A stretch of DNA of 37,526 bases from Paracoccaceae bacterium (GCA_007134865.1 SLJW01000114.1:1-37526); one strand, 5' to 3'. Positions 25,099 through 33,676 are shown, counted from the first letter of the stretch. A program made the numbers and translations. Notes: generated by a model not told the origin, from the sequence alone.

Positions 25099-25887
25099 TC
25101 ACTCCTCCCAGTGTAACGGCGCGCGGAACAAGGCCCGCCCGATACGTTGGCCGACAGTGGCCAATTCAACGCCCAATTGATGCAGCGCCGCCTCCTCGAT
25201 CTGGCCCTGGATCGATACCGCACTCAGCCCGTAGCGCGGCTGGCCCTGGGCGTCGGGTACAATCGCGGCGACACTGTCAACACCTGCGTACAGCACGCCC
25301 GGGTCGCGTCCGTAGCCGTGCTGTTCTGCCGACCGGACGCTGTCCAGATAGGTCTCGAAACTCAGCGGCCTCTGCCAGCGCAGTTTTGCGAAACGCCGGC
25401 GCAACTCGTCATCGCTGAGCTTGCGCGCGGCCATGATCGCGCGTCCGATTGCGCCCACCGAACTGGGCAGCCGCTTTCCCACTGGCAAATCGACCCGCAC
25501 CGAACCCGGGTTCCAGGCCCTGTCCAGTAGCACCACGCGCTCGGTATCGGTGATCTGCCAGAGGCAGATCAGCGCAGGCGCATTGAGCGCCAGCCGTTCC
25601 AATTCCGGGCGAATCAGATCGCCATGGTTGGTGCCCATGAGCCCGACAGCGAGTTCCAGAACGCCCATACCCAATCGGTATTGCTTGGCCTCCGCGTCGA
25701 AAACCACTAGCCCCTCGGCGGCCAGCGTACGCAGGATATTGAAACAGGTCGAGGTATTGGTCTGAGTGGCTCGCGCAATCGCGCTTACCCCTTCGGCTTC
25801 GCCCGAGGCAGCCATATGGCGCAGAATGCGCAACGCCTGAACAACAGCGCCGACCGCGCGGGTGCCATTCTGCGCCACCTCGCTCAT
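25099..25887 (-). CDS. IclR-family transcriptional regulator
   Basis: Regulator of 262 residues: N-terminal winged HTH (about 10-75; VSAIARATQTNTSTCFNILRTL is the recognition region) and a C-terminal effector-binding GAF-like domain (about 85-260; GAIGRAIMAARKLSDDELRRRF, DPGVLYAGVDSVAAIV, YGLSAVSI). ATG 25887 overlaps the crotonase stop by 4 bp, which is firmer than the far upstream in-frame starts. IclR proteins commonly control aromatic- and carboxylate-degradation operons and bind a pathway intermediate. It lies inside the leftward operon and likely acts at the divergent promoter near 28292-28323. Confidence 0.9.
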   Translation of the reverse strand: MSEVAQNGTRAVGAVVQALRILRHMAASGEAEGVSAIARATQTNTSTCFNILRTLAAEGLVVFDAEAKQYRLGMGVLELAVGLMGTNHGDLIRPELERLALNAPALICLWQITDTERVVLLDRAWNPGSVRVDLPVGKRLPSSVGAIGRAIMAARKLSDDELRRRFAKLRWQRPLSFETYLDSVRSAEQHGYGRDPGVLYAGVDSVAAIVPDAQGQPRYGLSAVSIQGQIEEAALHQLGVELATVGQRIGRALFRAPLHWEE

Positions 25888-26660
25888 CTTTCCGAGAACT
25901 CCGGCGGGCGCTTGTCGCGAAACGCGGCCAGACCTTCTGCAAAATCCTCTGAGGCGAAGAGAAGCGGCTGACCGTCGCGCTCCATCGCAAGGACGTCCTC
26001 GAGCGAGGGTGTGCCGCGCGCAAAACCGGCCTTGATCTGCGCAACGGCCAGCGGCCCGCCTGCGGCCAGCACTTGCGCCTGTTTGATGGCGCTGGCCATC
26101 AGGTCGGCGAGCGGGCAGACTGCATCTGCAAGCCCCATCGCCTGTGCCTGTTCCGCGTCCAGCACCTGCCCGCTCAGCATCAGGCCACGCGCCCGCGCGG
26201 CGCCCACGCGCTGCGGCAGTGACCACAATAGCCCCGCATCCGGCATCAGGCCCAGCCGCACGAAAGAGGCCGAGAAGCGCGCTGTTGTTTCGGCCGCGAT
26301 AACGTGATCGGCAGCAGCGGCCAGCGCCATGCCCGCGCCGAAGGCGGGGCCATCGACTGCGGCCAAGACGGGGCGCGGCCCGGCAGCGACGGCGCGGATG
26401 ATATCCTGCACGATCCCCAACCGGTGGCGTGCGCCTGCCGGATCATCGCGGCGCATGGCGGCCAGATCGCCGCCAGCGCAGAATGCCCCGCCTGCTCCCG
26501 TCAGCACGATGGCGCGGCAGTCTGCGTCCTGCCCCAGAGCCTGCAACCGCTCACGCAGCGTGGTGCGCAACTCCATACTCAGAGCATTGCGTCGGTCGGG
26601 GTCGTTCAGCGTCAGGATCGCAACAGCGCCCTGCCGCTCCTCGATAAGACATGTGCTCAT
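25884..26660 (-). CDS. Crotonase-family enzyme, PaaG/isomerase-like active site
   Basis: Enoyl-CoA hydratase/isomerase-fold protein of 258 residues. Seen: CoA-binding and oxyanion motif FCAGGDLAAM (60-69) and the second oxyanion Gly in GPAFGAGMALA (104-114). Both glutamates of true hydratases are missing: the first aligns with Ala112 and the second with Phe133. Instead Asp141 sits in F-V-R-L-G-L-M-P-D-A-G, the arrangement of PaaG-type isomerases. A double-bond isomerase, or another crotonase reaction, is therefore more likely than hydration. Coupled by 4-bp overlaps to the thiolase-like gene and the IclR gene. Confidence 0.85.
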   Translation of the reverse strand: MSTCLIEERQGAVAILTLNDPDRRNALSMELRTTLRERLQALGQDADCRAIVLTGAGGAFCAGGDLAAMRRDDPAGARHRLGIVQDIIRAVAAGPRPVLAAVDGPAFGAGMALAAAADHVIAAETTARFSASFVRLGLMPDAGLLWSLPQRVGAARARGLMLSGQVLDAEQAQAMGLADAVCPLADLMASAIKQAQVLAAGGPLAVAQIKAGFARGTPSLEDVLAMERDGQPLLFASEDFAEGLAAFRDKRPPEFSER

Positions 26661-27805
26661 AGCGTTGCCTCGCTCCCCAGAAGGGCGGTGACCTGCGTCG
26701 AGAAGGCCCCGCCATTGCCATGCACAAGCGCCACGTCAGCCCCCTCGATCTGCCGCGCGCCGCAAGAGCCGCGCAACTGGCGCACGGCTTCGATGATCAA
26801 GAATATCCCATACATTCCCGGATGCACGCAGGACAGACCGCCGCCATTGGTATTCACGGCCAGCCGTCCACCCGGCGCGATACCCCCGCCCTGCACGAAA
26901 CGCCCGCCCTCGCCCTTGGGGCAGAAGCCCAGATCTTCCAGAAACAGGAGCGTGTTGATAGTGAAGGCGTCATAGAGCGCCAGCACATCCACATCCTGCG
27001 GCGTCATCCCGGCCATTGCATAAGCGGCCTTGCCGGACTGCACTGCTGCGGTGGTGGTCATGTCCGCCATCTGCGCGATGGAGCGATGCGACAGCGCTGT
27101 CGCACCGCCCAGAAAAAACGCTGGCTTTTGCGGAAAATCGAGCGCACGGTCGGCCCGCACCATGATCACCGCACCGCCGCCATCGGTGACAAGGCAGCAA
27201 TCCAGCACGCTCAACGGGTCCGAGATCATGCGCGCAGACAGGACATCCTCGCGGCTCAGAGGATCACGCTTCCAGGCTTCGGGGTTGAGTTGCGCCCATT
27301 TCCGGGCGGCCACGGCAATCTCTGCCAGGTCGTCACGCGTGGTGCCATATTCGTGCATGTGCCGCGCCGCGACCAGCGCATAGGCGTCGATCGGATAGCG
27401 CAAGCCATAGGGGCGCTCATAGGGTTGGGGTTCGGTCATGCTGACCAGTTTGCCGCCCGCGCTGCGCTGGTTAGACCCGTAACAGATCAGCGCGACCTCG
27501 CATTGGCCGGTCATCAGCGCCATGGTGGCGAGCTGCAGATGCGCGACAAACGAGGACCCACCGATCATGCTGCCATCGGAAAAGCGTGGTGCGATGCCCA
27601 GATATTCCGCGACCGAGACGGAGGGCATAGAATGAAACGACGATGCGGTGAACAGCCCGTCCACATCGGCCAGTGTCAGGCCCGCATCCTCCAGCGCGGC
27701 GCTCACCGACAGGCCGAGAATATCCAGCGCTGAATGGCCCGGCATCTCGCCCAGACCGGCCTGCCCAACCCCAATGATCGCCGCTGCACCCCGCAATCCG
27801 CTCAT
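26657..27805 (-). CDS. Thiolase-fold protein (SCP2/lipid-transfer type) with Ser in place of the catalytic Cys
   Basis: Member of the thiolase superfamily, 382 residues. Seen: IIGVGQAGLGEMPGHSALDIL at the start, IGGSSFVAHLQLATMAL (81-97), YDAFTINTLLFLEDLGFCPKGEGG, and NTNGGGLSCVHPGMYG containing the family His. Normal thiolases have Cys where this protein has Ser84, so thiolysis by the usual route is unlikely. The gene overlaps a DUF35 gene by 4 bp; SCP2-thiolase-fold plus DUF35 pairs include the Ltp2-ChsH2 retro-aldolase of bacterial steroid side-chain degradation. A carbon-carbon lyase or aldolase acting on a beta-hydroxyacyl-CoA is a good hypothesis. Confidence 0.87.
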   Translation of the reverse strand: MSGLRGAAAIIGVGQAGLGEMPGHSALDILGLSVSAALEDAGLTLADVDGLFTASSFHSMPSVSVAEYLGIAPRFSDGSMIGGSSFVAHLQLATMALMTGQCEVALICYGSNQRSAGGKLVSMTEPQPYERPYGLRYPIDAYALVAARHMHEYGTTRDDLAEIAVAARKWAQLNPEAWKRDPLSREDVLSARMISDPLSVLDCCLVTDGGGAVIMVRADRALDFPQKPAFFLGGATALSHRSIAQMADMTTTAAVQSGKAAYAMAGMTPQDVDVLALYDAFTINTLLFLEDLGFCPKGEGGRFVQGGGIAPGGRLAVNTNGGGLSCVHPGMYGIFLIIEAVRQLRGSCGARQIEGADVALVHGNGGAFSTQVTALLGSEATL

Positions 27806-28197
27806 GCCGCACCCTCTGCCGGGGCGAAGCGCAGCACCGGGCCGTCCTCCGAGTGCTCGAGGCGGGCGTGTACGGGCATGCCAATCTTTACCTCTTCTGG
27901 ATCGATTCCCGTTACTTGCGACATCAGGCGCGGCCCCTCGATCAGCTCGATGATGGCGATATTGCGATTTCCCCCCTGTTCCGGCCTGCGGCGGCTGACA
28001 GTCGTCGAATAGACGATGCCTGAGCCGCTGACCTCGACCCAGTCCGGTGTGCCAATCCCGCGCCCCGGGATGGTAGCGCGCGGAAAGAAGAACAACGTGC
28101 CGCTAACCGGGTCGCGTTGCAGCAGCACACGGCCTTCATCGAGGGCTGCTCGGAATATCTGGTCAGGACCGCGCAGGTCCGGCGCTTCTGACGTCAT
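27802..28197 (-). CDS. DUF35 OB-fold protein lacking the zinc-ribbon cysteines
   Basis: Partner protein of 131 residues with DUF35 architecture: N-terminal helix, remnant rubredoxin-like ribbon (about 23-50), OB fold (about 52-125; DWVEVSGSGIVYSTTV and NIAIIELIEG). The four zinc cysteines usual in the family (C-x2-C ... C-x2-C) align with Asp29, Ser32, Ile43 and Arg46, so metal binding is lost. AGGGAGGA before ATG 28197 supports the start. DUF35 proteins bind thiolase-fold enzymes and hold the acyl-CoA, and the next gene is such an enzyme. First gene of the leftward operon. Confidence 0.82.
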   Translation of the reverse strand: MTSEAPDLRGPDQIFRAALDEGRVLLQRDPVSGTLFFFPRATIPGRGIGTPDWVEVSGSGIVYSTTVSRRRPEQGGNRNIAIIELIEGPRLMSQVTGIDPEEVKIGMPVHARLEHSEDGPVLRFAPAEGAA

Positions 28198-28291
28198 TGT
28201 TCCTCCCTGGATGCCCGCAACCCGGTCAGGGCGCATGAACTCTTGCCTCGCACTATGCCGAAAAGCCCTACCAGAATTCAAGTATATTTTT

Positions 28292-28323
28292 TTCTAGACA
28301 GAATGGTATTTCTTTGAGAGAAA
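28292..28323. promoter_or_regulatory. Candidate IclR operator in the divergent acid-operon promoter
   Basis: Two adjacent inverted repeats: TTCT-AGAC-AGAA (28292-28303) and TTTCT-TTGAG-AGAAA (28309-28323). The middle AGAAT-GGT-ATTTCT (28300-28313) also forms a palindrome like IclR-type sites. The element lies in an AT-rich patch between the two divergent operons, next to -10-like hexamers for both directions (TATACT on the minus strand at 28281-28286; AGTATA on the plus strand at 28323-28328). No binding data. Confidence 0.4.
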
Positions 28324-28397
28324 GTATACGCTGCAAGAGGGTGGAGCCTGGCAGCAAAAAGTCGCATCACGTGACTGGTATTCAGGGAGGAGAAAAT

Positions 28398-29525
28398 ATG
28401 ACCTGCAAATTCACCGGCGCGGCCATGCTGGGCGCGTCGCTTGTTGTAGCCAGTGCCGCACAGGCCGGCGATCTGCCGCGCTCGATGGTTTGGAGTTCCT
28501 ATGACGTTGGTAGTTCGGGCTATGTCGAGGCAAGCGCCATTGCCGATGCGCTGGCGCGGGCAGAGGATGTGCGCGTGCGCATCATGCCGTCCGGCACTGC
28601 CATCGGGCGAATGCTGCCGATGCGTACGGGTCGCGTCGATTACGGTTTTCTCGCCAATGAAGTCTTCTTCGCGACCGAAGCCATCTACGAGTTTTCAGCA
28701 CAGGAATGGGGGCCGCAGGATCTGCGTGTCCTGCTGGGACGTCCGGCAAGCTTCGGGATGGCCGTTGCGGGTGACGCCGGGGTAGACACGCTGGAAGACC
28801 TGCGCGGCAAGCGCGTCGCTTATGTGCAGGCCAATCCGTCTGTCAACATCAAGGTCGAGGCGATGCTTGCCCTGGCCGGACTGACATGGGACGATGTGGA
28901 TCGCATCGAAGTGCCGAGTTTTGCGGCCTCGACCCGCGGCCTTATCGAGGGCACGATTGATGCGGCCGGAACTGTCACCACGGGTGCTAATCTTTACGAG
29001 CTGGAATCCAGCGCGCGCGGCATTGTCTGGCCTGATCTCCCGCCTGAGGAAGATACCGAAGCTTGGGATCGTCTGCGCGAGGTCGCGCCCATCTTCGAGG
29101 CGATGAGCGAGCCGATCGGCGCGGGTCTTTCTGAGGACAACCCCGCGATCCTGATGTCCTATCGCTATCCGATGGTCACAGTTTATGCCGACCACGATGC
29201 CGATGAGGTCTATGCCATGACCAAGGCCATTGCCGAGCATTTCGACCTCTACAAGGATGTCAGTGCCGCAATGCCGCGCTGGAGTGTCGACCAGGCAGGC
29301 ATTCCGCCCACCGATGCGCCCTTCCATGAAGGCGCGATCCGCTATCTGACCGAGATCGGCGTCTGGACAGACGAGCATCAGGCGTGGAACGATGCGCGGC
29401 TGGAACGGTTGAACGCAGTCATCGAGGAATGGGAGAAAGCACAGGACGCCGCGCTCGAGCAGCAGATCCCCGGCAATCAATGGGCCGGCTTCTGGGCCGA
29501 TTGGCGGGACGAGAACCTGGACTGA
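28398..29525 (+). CDS. TRAP transporter substrate-binding protein, TAXI family
   Basis: Periplasmic binding protein of 375 residues with Sec signal peptide (about 1-23, cleavage near AQA). Seen: the TAXI opening WSSYDVGSSGYVEASAIADAL, MPSGTAIGRMLPMRTGRVDYGFLANEVFFATEA, and DLRGKRVAYVQANPSVNIKVEAML, typical of the family. AGGGAGGAGA lies just before ATG 28398. TAXI proteins feed fused-permease TRAP systems; the permease follows directly. It heads the rightward acid operon, so its ligand is probably the acid degraded by the enzymes here. Confidence 0.92.
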   Translation: MTCKFTGAAMLGASLVVASAAQAGDLPRSMVWSSYDVGSSGYVEASAIADALARAEDVRVRIMPSGTAIGRMLPMRTGRVDYGFLANEVFFATEAIYEFSAQEWGPQDLRVLLGRPASFGMAVAGDAGVDTLEDLRGKRVAYVQANPSVNIKVEAMLALAGLTWDDVDRIEVPSFAASTRGLIEGTIDAAGTVTTGANLYELESSARGIVWPDLPPEEDTEAWDRLREVAPIFEAMSEPIGAGLSEDNPAILMSYRYPMVTVYADHDADEVYAMTKAIAEHFDLYKDVSAAMPRWSVDQAGIPPTDAPFHEGAIRYLTEIGVWTDEHQAWNDARLERLNAVIEEWEKAQDAALEQQIPGNQWAGFWADWRDENLD

Positions 29526-29535
29526 GCCCACTTTT

Positions 29536-29569
29536 GCCCGGCCAGTTTCGCAGCTGCGACTGGCCGGGC
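29536..29569 (+). terminator. Strong intercistronic hairpin between TAXI protein and permease genes
   Basis: Perfect 11-bp arms GCCCGGCCAGT (29536-29546) and ACTGGCCGGGC (29559-29569). The 12-base loop contains a further self-complementary CGCAGCTGCG. TGTTT follows, then ATG 29575. The stem ends only five bases before that ATG, so it could both limit transcription into the permease gene and hide its ribosome-binding region. Confidence 0.75.
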
Positions 29570-29574
29570 TGTTT

Positions 29575-31563
29575 ATGCACAGGCAGACCGAGATGCAGGA
29601 AACCCGCGCAGAAGATCATTCCGCGGATGCGCCAGACACAGGCGCGTCCTCATGGGGCTGGCAACGGCAGGAAGGCCGACTGACAGGGGTCGCATGGTTC
29701 GTCGTGCTTGCACTTGGGTCGCTGGGCATTGTGCTGGTGGTAAACCAGATCTTTTCGCTCGCCCTGTTCGGTTTCAGACCGCTGTCAACGGCCTATTATT
29801 ACCTCGTGATCGCCCTGTTCCTGCCCGTGGCCTATCTCGCCTTTCCGGCGCGACAAGCGGATCAGGAACAAGTGCGCTGGTATGACTGGGCCCTCGCGCT
29901 TCTGGCGCTGGCGACTTGCGGTTATCTTGCATCTCAGGCTGTCAACATCATCACGCGTGGTTGGGATATCGACGCACCCCCATTGCCAACATCAGCCGGC
30001 GCGCTGCTGGTGCTTTTGTCACTGGAAGGGGTGCGGCGTTGCGGCGGAACAATCCTGTTCGTCATCTGCAGTGTCTTCGCGGTCTTCCCGCTCTTTGCCG
30101 ATCATATGCCGGGCGCGCTCTGGGGCACCCAATACACGGCACTGGAGGCCGCGCGCGCGCATGCAATGGGGGTCGAAAGCATCATCGGCATCCCGATGCG
30201 GATTGTCTCGGAATTGCTGATCGGTTTTCTGGTGTTCGGCTCGGCGCTGATCATCTCGGGAGGGGGCGCGTTCTTCATGAATTTCGCCATGGCGCTGATG
30301 GGCGGACGGCGGGGTGGCCCCGCAAAGGTCTCGATCCTGTCCTCGGCCTTTTTCGGCTCACTTTCGGGCAGCGTGATCTCGAATGTCATCTCGACCGGGG
30401 CCATGACCATCCCCACAATGCGCAAATCTGGCTATCCGCCGCATTACGCGGGCGCGGTCGAAGCTTGCGCCTCGACCGGGGGCACATTGATGCCGCCGGT
30501 GATGGGCGCTGTGGCTTTCATCATGGCTTCATTTCTGAATGTCAGCTACGTCAGTGTGATGGCGGCTGCCCTGGTCCCGGCAGTGCTGTTCTACATTGCG
30601 TTGATGCTGCAATCGGATTGCTATGCTGCACGCGTGGGGCTGAAGGGCCTGCCACGCGCTGCCTTGCCCCGGCTGGGCCCGGTGCTGCGGCAGGGCTGGG
30701 TCTATCTCGTCAGCCTTGGCGTTCTGGTCTGGCTTCTGATCGGCTACCGGATCGAATCGATGGCGCCCTTCTATGCCTCAGTGCTGCTGGTGCTGACAGC
30801 GATCTGGCTCAATCGTGGTGCAGGGCGCGTGCAGGTGGTGCTGGACCTGATCGTGGACGCAAGCCGCAATATCGGTAATCTGGTCGCGATCCTCGCCGGG
30901 ATCGGACTGGTGGTGGGCGCGCTCTCGATCACCGGGGTCGGCACGGCGTTTTCGCGCGAACTGGTCAATCTCGCAGGCGGCAATGTATTCCTGCTGCTGA
31001 TCCTTGGGGCGCTGACCAGTTTCATCCTCGGCATGGGTATGACGGTCAGCGCCTGCTACATTTTCCTTGCTATCGTACTGGCGCCGGCGCTGGTGCAGGC
31101 CGGGTTGAACCAGATGGCCAGCCATATGTTCATCCTCTATTGGGGGATGCTCAGCTTCATCACACCGCCAGTGGCGCTGGCGGCTGTCGCAGCCTCGGGC
31201 ATCGCGCGGGCGCGGCCGATGCAGACAGCCTTCACCTCCATGCGTTTGGGATTGCCGCTTTTCCTGCTGCCCTTCATGTTCGTGCTGAACCCGGCCCTTA
31301 TCCTGCAGGGCGAGACGGCGGCCATCGTGCAGGCTGTCGGCACAGCGCTGGTCGCGATCTGGATGCTGTCATCCGGGCTGGAGCGCTATGCATATTTCGC
31401 AGGGGTGCTTGATCGCAAGATCGCTGCGCTGATCTTTGTCGGTGGCCTTGCGCTTATCGTGCCGGAATGGCGCAGCGACCTTGCAGGGCTGACCCTGCTG
31501 GCGCTTGGCTACGCGTTGCGCCTTGTGTTTCCGCCTACCCCTCAACCAACGGAGAATGTCTGA
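29575..31563 (+). CDS. TRAP transporter fused permease (DctQ-DctM type, TAXI-associated)
   Basis: Inner-membrane permease of about 662 residues joining small- and large-subunit domains, the norm for TAXI-TRAP systems. Seen: an N-terminal membrane domain of several helices, then DctM-type signatures GGAFFMNFAMALMGGRRGGPAKVSILSS, GSVISNVISTGAMTIPTMRKSGYPP, ACASTGGTLMPPVMGAVAFIMASF and FITPPVALAAVAASGIARA. The start is uncertain: ATG 29575 follows directly on a hairpin, ATG 29593 is an alternative, and neither has a strong Shine-Dalgarno. It ends 3 bp before the beta-oxidation gene. It should import the substrate of the adjacent pathway. Confidence 0.92.
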   Translation: MHRQTEMQETRAEDHSADAPDTGASSWGWQRQEGRLTGVAWFVVLALGSLGIVLVVNQIFSLALFGFRPLSTAYYYLVIALFLPVAYLAFPARQADQEQVRWYDWALALLALATCGYLASQAVNIITRGWDIDAPPLPTSAGALLVLLSLEGVRRCGGTILFVICSVFAVFPLFADHMPGALWGTQYTALEAARAHAMGVESIIGIPMRIVSELLIGFLVFGSALIISGGGAFFMNFAMALMGGRRGGPAKVSILSSAFFGSLSGSVISNVISTGAMTIPTMRKSGYPPHYAGAVEACASTGGTLMPPVMGAVAFIMASFLNVSYVSVMAAALVPAVLFYIALMLQSDCYAARVGLKGLPRAALPRLGPVLRQGWVYLVSLGVLVWLLIGYRIESMAPFYASVLLVLTAIWLNRGAGRVQVVLDLIVDASRNIGNLVAILAGIGLVVGALSITGVGTAFSRELVNLAGGNVFLLLILGALTSFILGMGMTVSACYIFLAIVLAPALVQAGLNQMASHMFILYWGMLSFITPPVALAAVAASGIARARPMQTAFTSMRLGLPLFLLPFMFVLNPALILQGETAAIVQAVGTALVAIWMLSSGLERYAYFAGVLDRKIAALIFVGGLALIVPEWRSDLAGLTLLALGYALRLVFPPTPQPTENV

Positions 31564-31566
31564 CGC

Positions 31567-33666
31567 ATGACCGCGCCTGTCACTTATAGCCGCGACGGCG
31601 ATATCGCCGCCATCTGTATCGACAACCCGCCCGTCAACGCGATGGGGGCGGATGTGCGCGCGGCCCTTGTCTCGGCTTTCGAGGAATTCTCCGCAGACAG
31701 CGCCGCCCGAATTGCCGTGCTCTATGGCACGGGGCGGACCTTCGTCGCGGGGGCCGATATCCGCGAATTCGGCAAGACCCCGAAAGAGCCGCTGCTGCCC
31801 GACCTGATCAATCGAATAGAGGCGCTGGACAAGCCAGTACTTTGCGTCATGCACGGCAGCACGCTGGGCGGTGGGCTGGAACTGGCAATGGGCGCACATG
31901 TCCGGCTGGGCCTGCCGGGGCTGAAACTGGGGCTGCCCGAAACCAGTCTCGGTATCCTGCCCGGTGCCGGGGGCACTCAGCGCCTGCCGCGCCTGGCCGG
32001 TATGGAGGCTGCGCTTGAGATGATCGTCTCGGCCCGGCATGTCGGTGCGGAAGAAGCACGCGCGCTCGGTATTCTTGATGCGCTGGCTGATGAGGGGGCC
32101 GAGCCCCTGGCCGCCGGGCGCGAAATGGCCGCGCGCCTGCTGTCCGAGGGGGTCGCGCTGCGCCGCACCTGCGATCTGCCTGCCCCGGAAATCATGGCCG
32201 AGAAGCTGGCCGAAATCCGCGCGTATGCGGTGAAACGCTACCCGGGTCAGATCGCGCAACTGACAGCGATTGACGCTGCGATCGAGGGGGCAGCGCTGCC
32301 CTTTCACGACGGTGTAAAACATGAACGCAGATTGTTCATGCGCCTCATAGAAAGCCCTCAGCGCGCGGCGCTGATCCATGCCTTCTTTGCCGAACGCAAG
32401 GTTGCGCAACTGCCCGAACTCGCCGGGATTATCCCGCGCCCACATGGGCAGATCGGGGTCATCGGCGGCGGGCGCATGGGCAGCGGCATCGCGGTTGCGG
32501 CGCTGCTTGCCGGGTTGGACGTGACGCTGATCGAGCGCGATGCCGAGGCTGCGGCCATTGCGCAGGCGGCCGTCGCCCAGACGCTGGGCGAGAGCGTCAA
32601 GCGCGGCAAGCTTTCCAAGGACAAGCGCGCTCACATCCTGTCGGAGAGTTTTCGCGCCGCACATGACCATGCCGCACTCGCCGAATGTGACGTCGTGATC
32701 GAGGCTGTGTTCGAGGATATGGAGATCAAGCGCGACGTTTTCCGCGCGCTCGATCAGCATTGCAGGCCGGGCGCCGTGCTGGCGACCAATACCTCCTATC
32801 TGGAAATTCCACAGATCGCCGCAGCCACTTCCCGCCCGGCAGATGTGCTGGGGCTGCATTTCTTCTCGCCCGCGCACGTCATGCGGCTTCTGGAAATCGT
32901 TGTCCCCGAAGGGACGGCGCCTGATACCGTCGCGACCGGCTTCGCGCTTGGCAAGAAACTACGCAAGGTGTCGGTACGGGCCGGTGTGTGTGACGGATTC
33001 ATCGGCAATCGCATCCTTCAGGTCTATCGCGCCGCTGCCGATCACATGGTACTGGCCGGGGCCAGCCCCTATCAGGTCGATCAGGCTGTCACCGGTTTCG
33101 GTTTTCCGATGGGGCCCTATGCAGTGCAGGATCTGGCCGGGCTCGACATCGGCTACATGACCCGCCAACGCAAAGCCGCCACCCGCGATTCGCGTGAATT
33201 CGTCCCGCGCTGGGGCGATGTGATGCATGAGCGCGGCTGGTACGGGCGCAAGACACAGCAGGGGTACTACAGCTACGGCCCTGACCATCCACGTGGCGCC
33301 CCCTCTGCAGAAGTCGAGGAGATCATAGCCGCCGAGCGTGCTGAACGCGGTGTCACGCCCCGCAGCTTTACCGACGAGGAGATCATCGCGCGATATATGG
33401 CCGCCATGGTGAACGAGGCTGCGAAAGTCGTGGGAGAAGGCATTGCCGCTCGCCCGCTGGACGTCGATGTGACCCTGCTGCATGGCTACGGCTTTCCACG
33501 CTGCCGCGGCGGGCCGATGCATTGGGCCGATACGCAGGGGTTGGAGAGCCTCTTGCACCAGATCGAGGGGTTTCAGAACGAGGACGCCTATTTCTGGCAA
33601 GCCGCGCCCCTGCTGCAGGAACTGGTCGCCAAAGGCGCCACCTTCGCCAGCCTGAACGAGACATGA
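31567..33666 (+). CDS. Bifunctional enoyl-CoA hydratase / 3-hydroxyacyl-CoA dehydrogenase (FadB/FadJ-like)
   Basis: Two-domain beta-oxidation enzyme of 699 residues. N-terminal crotonase domain (about 1-190): oxyanion motif VAGADIREF and both hydratase glutamates, Glu105 in GGGLELAMG and Glu125 in GLPETSLGILPGAGGTQRL. NAD-binding dehydrogenase domain (about 294-690): IGVIGGGRMGSGIAVAALLAG (about 295-315), active-site His in HFFSPAHVMRLLEIV, and VCDGFIGNRIL. It hydrates an enoyl-CoA and oxidises the hydroxyacyl-CoA. It is separated by 3 bp from the permease gene and 10 bp from the first acyl-CoA dehydrogenase gene. Confidence 0.93.
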   Translation: MTAPVTYSRDGDIAAICIDNPPVNAMGADVRAALVSAFEEFSADSAARIAVLYGTGRTFVAGADIREFGKTPKEPLLPDLINRIEALDKPVLCVMHGSTLGGGLELAMGAHVRLGLPGLKLGLPETSLGILPGAGGTQRLPRLAGMEAALEMIVSARHVGAEEARALGILDALADEGAEPLAAGREMAARLLSEGVALRRTCDLPAPEIMAEKLAEIRAYAVKRYPGQIAQLTAIDAAIEGAALPFHDGVKHERRLFMRLIESPQRAALIHAFFAERKVAQLPELAGIIPRPHGQIGVIGGGRMGSGIAVAALLAGLDVTLIERDAEAAAIAQAAVAQTLGESVKRGKLSKDKRAHILSESFRAAHDHAALAECDVVIEAVFEDMEIKRDVFRALDQHCRPGAVLATNTSYLEIPQIAAATSRPADVLGLHFFSPAHVMRLLEIVVPEGTAPDTVATGFALGKKLRKVSVRAGVCDGFIGNRILQVYRAAADHMVLAGASPYQVDQAVTGFGFPMGPYAVQDLAGLDIGYMTRQRKAATRDSREFVPRWGDVMHERGWYGRKTQQGYYSYGPDHPRGAPSAEVEEIIAAERAERGVTPRSFTDEEIIARYMAAMVNEAAKVVGEGIAARPLDVDVTLLHGYGFPRCRGGPMHWADTQGLESLLHQIEGFQNEDAYFWQAAPLLQELVAKGATFASLNET

Positions 33667-33676
33667 GGAACCCGCA

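Noticed and set aside
31369-32877. 502-codon open frame on the minus strand
   Set aside because: Antisense to the bifunctional hydratase/dehydrogenase, whose motifs are intact. His/Arg/Gln/Ala-rich composition is typical of GC-rich shadow frames.
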